From Corbicula japonica (lineage: Eukaryota; Mollusca; Bivalvia; Venerida; Cyrenidae): a stretch of DNA of 64,000 nt. Numbering within the stretch: position 1 is the first letter of the stretch; each line of letters starts with the position of its first letter. The stretch spans positions 6,758,001-6,822,000 of the forward strand of contig JAZAYU010000012.1 in NCBI GenBank assembly GCA_038501625.1. The letters run 5' to 3'. The translations under genes and the position numbers were made by a program. This document shows, one piece after another, positions 50,901 to 56,900 of this stretch. The notes under the pieces are model-generated. The model searched no databases. It was not told the origin of the DNA and was given only the letters and a program-made list of their open reading frames with translations.

Positions 50901-53900
50901 ATGTTACTACTAGACGTAATGATGTTACTACTGCACGTAATGATGTTACTACTGCACGTAATGATGTTACTACTGCACGTAATGATGCTTCTACTGCACA
51001 TAAAGATAATACTACTGCACGTAATGATGTTACTACTGCACGTAATGATGTTACTACTGCACGTAATGATGTTACTACTACACGTTATGATGCTACTACT
51101 TCACGTAATGATGTTTCTACTGCACGTAATGATGTTACTACTGCACGTAATGATGTTACTACTGCACGTAATGATGTTTCTACTGCACATAAAGATGTTA
51201 CTACTGCACGTAATGATGTTTCCACTGCACATAAAGATGTTAATACTGCACGTAATGATGTTTCTACTGCACATAAAGATGTTACTACTGCACGTAATGA
51301 TGTTTCTACTGCACATAAAGATGTTACAACTGCACGTAATGATGTTTCTACTGCACATAAAGATATTACTACTGCACGTAATGATGTTATTACTGCACGT
51401 AATGATGTTGCTACTGCACGTAAAGATGTAACTACTGCACATAAAGATGTTTCTACTGCACATAATTATGTTTCTACTGCACATAATGATGTTTCTACTG
51501 CACATAATGATGTTTCTACTGCACATAATGATGTTTCTACTGCACATAATGATGTTTCTACTGCACATAATGATGTTACTACGGCACGTAATAATGTTAC
51601 TACTGCACATAATGATATTTCTACTGCACATAATGATGTTTCTACTGCACATAATGATGTTTCTACTGCACATAATGATGTTTCTACTGCACATAATGAT
51701 GTTACTACGGCACGTAATAATGTTACTACTGCACATAATGATATTTCTACTGCACATAATGATGTTTCTACTGCACATAATGATGTTACTACTGCACACA
51801 ATGATGTTTCTACTGCACATAATGATGTTACTACGGCACGTAATAATGTTTCTACTGCACATAATGATATTTCTACTGCACATAAAGATGTTACTTCTGC
51901 ACGTAATGATGTTACTACTGCACGTAATGATGTTTCTACTGCACATAATGATATTTCTACTGCACATAATGATGTTTCTACTGCACATAATGATGTTTCT
52001 ACTGCACATAATGATGTTACTACGGCACGTAATAATGTTTCTACTGCACATAATGATGTTTCTACTGCACATAATGATGTTTCTACTGCACATAATGATG
52101 TTTCTACTGCACATAATAATGTTTCTACTGCACATAATGATGTTTCTACTGCACATAATGATGTTTCTACTGCACATAATGATGTTACTACGGCACGTAA
52201 TAATGTTACTACTGCACATAATGATATTTCTACTGCACATAATGATGTTTCTACTGCACATAATGATGTTACTACTGCACATAATGATGTTTCTACTGCA
52301 CATAATGATGTTACTACGGCACGTAATAATGTTTCTACTGCACATAATGATATTTCTACTGCACATAAAGATGTTACTACTGCACGTAATGATGTTACTA
52401 CTGCACGTAATGATGTTTCTACTGCACATAATGATATTTCTACTGCACATAATGATGTTTCTACTGCACATAATGATATTTCTACTGCACATAAAGATGT
52501 TACTACTGCACGTAATGATGTTACTACTGCACGTAATGATGTTTCTACTGCACATAATGATATTTCTACTGCACATAATGATGTTTCTACTGCACATAAT
52601 GATGTTTCTACTGCACGTAATAATGTTACTACTGCACATAATGATATTTCTACTGCACATAATGATGTTTCTACTGCACATAATGATGTTTCTACTGCAC
52701 ATAATGATGTTTCTACTGCACATAATGATGTTACTACGGCACGTAATAATGTTACTACTGCACATAATGATATTTCTACTGCACATAATGATGTTTCTAC
52801 TGCACATAATGATGTTTCTACTGCACATAATGATGTTACTACTGCACATAATGATGTTTCTACTGCACATAATGATGTTACTACTGCACATAATGATGTT
52901 TCTACTGCACGTAATAATGTTTCTACTGCACATAATGATGTTTCTACTGCACATAATGATGTTTCTACTGCACATAATGATGTTACTACGGCACGTAATA
53001 ATGTTTCTACTGCACATAATGATATTTCTACTGCACATAAAGATGTTACTACTGCACGTAATGATGTTACTACTGCACGTATTGATGTTACTACTGCACG
53101 TAATGATGTTGCTACTGCACGTAATGATGTTACTACTGCACGTAATGATGTTACTACTGCACGTAATGATGTTTCTACTGCACATAATGATGTTTCTACT
53201 GCACATAATGATGTTTCTACTGCACATAATGATGTTTCTACTGCACATAATGATATTTCTACTGCACATAAAGATGTTACTACTGCACGTAATGATGTTA
53301 CTACTGCACGTAATGATGTAACTACTGCACGTAATGATGTTTCTACCGCACATAAAGATGTATCCACCGCACGTAATGATGTTTCTTCTGCACATAAAGA
53401 TGTTACTACTACACGTAATGATGTTACTACTTCACGTAATTATGTTACTACTGCACGTAATGATGTTTCTATTGCGCATATTCACAATACTCATAAGAAG
53501 GCAGTAATGGCGTTCCATAATCTTCACTTTTCGCATCTTCATCGAAAAGCGAAGAGTGCAGATCCAGATCAGACAGCATGCTCATCCACGCAATAACCGC
53601 ATATAATTATATGGAGTGAAGGGTTAAAACTGGGCAGAAGGTTATAAAGCTGCGATTGGAAACCAGTCTCAAATCTCAAGCATCTGATTGGCTGAAATGG
53701 CAACCAGTCGCCATTTCAGCCAATCAGATCCTTGAGATTTAAGACTGGTTTCCATGCTCAGTTTTATAACCTTGGGCACTGGAAACAATAAAAGCTGCCA
53801 GTATCGAAAGTGAAAAGAAAACAAGAGTTATACCTAATTCATATAATCCACCATTCTTGCATACAAAGGCTATAAAATGAGTGTTCAACTTGTGGTCTCT

Positions 53901-56900
53901 ATCTGGTGCCTGCAACATAAATTACAATCATTACTGAGGAAATTGTTGCTAACATTTCTGTCCCTTTCCTCCATATGTATGTGTTTTTACGTGTGTGACC
54001 AGTGTAGATCCAGATCAGCCAGCATATCTGTTCTGTAAGACGTGGTTGCTTTTTTGATCATTAATAACCTAATAAATCAAAAAGCTAACAGTGTAGATCC
54101 TGATCAGACAGCACAGACATGCCGGCTAATCTGGATCTACATTGTTTGCCCATGCAAGAAAAGCACATGTATGGAGGAAAGGGCTATTCTAGTAATAAAA
54201 CAATGTACTTCATGTCATTTCCTAACATCTTATCCTTTTAATTTTTTTTGAAAATTTTGAAAATAATTATGTTTTCTTATTTCTGATGGCATAAATTCTT
54301 TACTGCAATGTGGTTATGACTGTCTTGCATTAAAACTTTGGTATATTTAGCAAAACAGCTGTTGCTTGAACTTAAACATTTACAGCAGAGCTCCAATATT
54401 CTGCTTCTGATAGGTCCATTGGGACATTGGTATTTATGTAAACCAAGCAGATGATTGAGATTTGGGACTGGTTTCTAATCATAGTTTAATGATCTTGGGT
54501 CCGAGTATTTCCTCTTCTGGGATATCATATTGGTAGTATCATTAGCAAAGTGTACAGACAATTAATGAGTTTCGGCATTTAATCAGTTCCGGAACATGTT
54601 CACAATCTTGAATTAAAATCTGAAAATTGTTCAAGAAATCATTGTGTGTTCTAGCAACATCATTCTAAATAAGAGAAATGCTGCAAGAACACAGTGATTT
54701 CTTTACACATTTTCGATTTATAACTCAAATGTGCAGGAACTGAATAATTGACTGTACTATCATTAAATTTACTGCACTTGTATCATCATCATAAGAAAAT
54801 CTATTTCATAGTATAAATTTTGCACACAAAAAACCCTGAAAATTAAACCAGTGTAAAATATAATATGATACTATACGCCTTTCCAATAAACAGTTTCGCA
54901 GTCCTGTACGAGTTACTTCCCGCGACCGAAAATCAATCCAAAACGAGGCTCTGCAGGATAGCCGAACGATCGGGCTAATGGCTTAAGCACATAATAGCTA
55001 ACCTTATCCGCTATATTGCAGGTCTGCGTTCGTCGCCGGCGGGGAAAAAATAAGTTGCTGGTCTGTTATTCTAGCCAGACTTCTTTATGTTTACTATTTG
55101 TTTGATATTTAGATTTTTAATGATTTAAGAACATGTACCATTCTTGTTGATAGTAGGCAGTATGAAACGCAATTTGAACAAACATAAGCATTAATTTTAC
55201 CAATTATGTACAACAATTTCTCCTTAATATCTTTTCTGCTGAAAATATATTTTACTGGTGTAAATGTTGCAAATTGCTAAGGCTAGTAATGCGCTATTAT
55301 CCGGAAATCGTGATATGTCAACATCTGGTTACATGATCTGTAGACAAAAAATACAATCTGAATTTGTTGATACTTACACATTTGAACAATATAATTGTCC
55401 TAAAAATTTAAGGCGTTTACGGTCAACAAATAAATAATTTGAATATTTATAATGTTACGTATACTTCACAAGCATATATGATTGATTCTGTCTTGAAATA
55501 AAACAGGATCGGTAATCTGATTGTTTGTTGTAGAAGCATCATTCGTTGAATAAAATCCAAGGATTTAGATGCCGGCTTCCAAAAGGATGGGAATATTTAT
55601 ATCACAATATGGTTGCATATCCAATTTAGATTTCTTAGGTTTGACAGATTGTAATTTTGGCATAAAAGCCCAAACTCTTAATTAAACATATATAAAATGT
55701 TTTGACAAGATTTGTTTCTTATTGACGGCTTTTGTTCCTATAACGTGTCGTAATGTTGATTAAGAATCCATTTAAGTGCTAAATCAAATACATTTGCTGG
55801 CACATCCAGTAGTTAAAGGACTCCGAAATACTTAAGAATAGGGAGGTGTAGATACCTTGCAAATAGAAATTACACGATCTCTATTGGTCAATGATATCTG
55901 CCCCTTTAAGTAATTGACAGATGACCCCGTGTGCGAGACAGTTTGACATGGTTATGGCATGCCGGCTTCCAAAATAATCGCCGCCGACATAATCACAACA
56001 TGATGTCAGTAGTTGAATAGACACGCTAATCCGGTAACGAGACTCAATTAAGCCGCGAAGAGAACACTGCGACTGTCTGTTAGTTCAAGTCGTTTAGTGT
56101 TTAATGCGAGGAATAATGAATTGACACTTTTAGTCAGAAACCTGTTTGTTTTATAAATTATTTTCAAAAATAACATGACGCTAATGTATTATTACTAATT
56201 CAAAGAGAAAATACATTTTTCAAAAAAATAATTTTATGATAAACAAGAGGGCCATCATGGCCCTGTATTGCTCACCTGAGTACAAAAGTACTTTCAGCTT
56301 TACCCCAGGGCCTACATTTAAATAATGCTGGTAAAGGGTCTCTTAGTAAATTACAATACTCAACATGAAATATCTAAGGTCTAGTCACATTAGTTTCAGA
56401 GAAAAATGATTATTTATGTTTTTCAATATAAATCAATGCAAACTAAGCGAACCCTGGGGCGTAGCCAATCTTGGCCCAGGGGACATAATTTGAACAAACT
56501 TGGTAGATATCCACTAGACAATGCTACATACCAAATATCTAAGCTTAAGGCATTGAGGTTTCCAGTAAGAAGATTTTTAAAAATTGCCTTTTTTACATAT
56601 TAAGGGCCCCCGGGGCGAGGCCAATATTGACCCCAGGGTCAACATTTAAACAATGTTGGTAAAGGGTCTCTTCACAATACTCAACATCAAATATCTAAGG
56701 TCTAGTCCTATTAGTTTCCGAGAAAAATGATTTTTCATGTTTCAAATATAAATCAATGTAAATGAAGAGAACCCTGGGGCGTGTCCAATTTTGGCCCAGG
56801 GGACATAATTTAAACAGACTTGGTAGACATCCACTAGACAATGCTACATACCAAATATCTAAGCTTTAAGCATTGAGATTTCAAGTAGAAAGATTTTAAA

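Larger units (their letters stand above)
49231..53519. mobile_element. 4.3-kb giant fold-back element with minisatellite arms
   Basis: The outer ends are inverted (TATGGAACGCCATTACTGCC and its complement ending at 53,519) and flanked by the 6-base repeat ATCTTC (49,225-49,230; 53,520-53,525). Moving inward, each arm has a 45-bp end, a 21-bp tandem array, and about 250 bp of single-copy inverted sequence that includes CACCGGAATGACG. A centre of about 230 bp (roughly 50,400-50,631) separates the arms. The left arm is about 1.2 kb, the right about 2.9 kb. No transposase is present. The design parallels Drosophila FB elements, whose long inverted repeats are also built of short tandem units. Relationship is not implied. 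Confidence 0.9.
48995..53626 (+). repeat. Family A MITE split by the giant fold-back
   Basis: Left part at 49,000-49,230 (TATTCCATATGGCATGAG and module 1, then a damaged module 2). The right part at 53,526-53,626 resumes with module sequence and ends GAGTGAAGGGTTAA. Confidence 0.7.

Noticed and set aside
49220..53395. Long open frames (184-764 codons) on both strands over the 21-bp arrays
   Set aside because: They arise because the unit is 21 bases with no stop in several frames. Frames on opposite strands are open at once, no splice or initiation context is seen, and the array is part of an inverted-repeat element.
49276..53480. CRISPR-like array
   Set aside because: Units are directly adjacent with no unique spacers, and the genome is eukaryotic.
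13094..54251. Many 60-100 codon frames with recurring phrases such as VDPDQPAHPCRLIRICTG or RSRSDGTDVPADLDL
   Set aside because: All are translations of family A MITE modules in different frames; the similarity is at DNA level.
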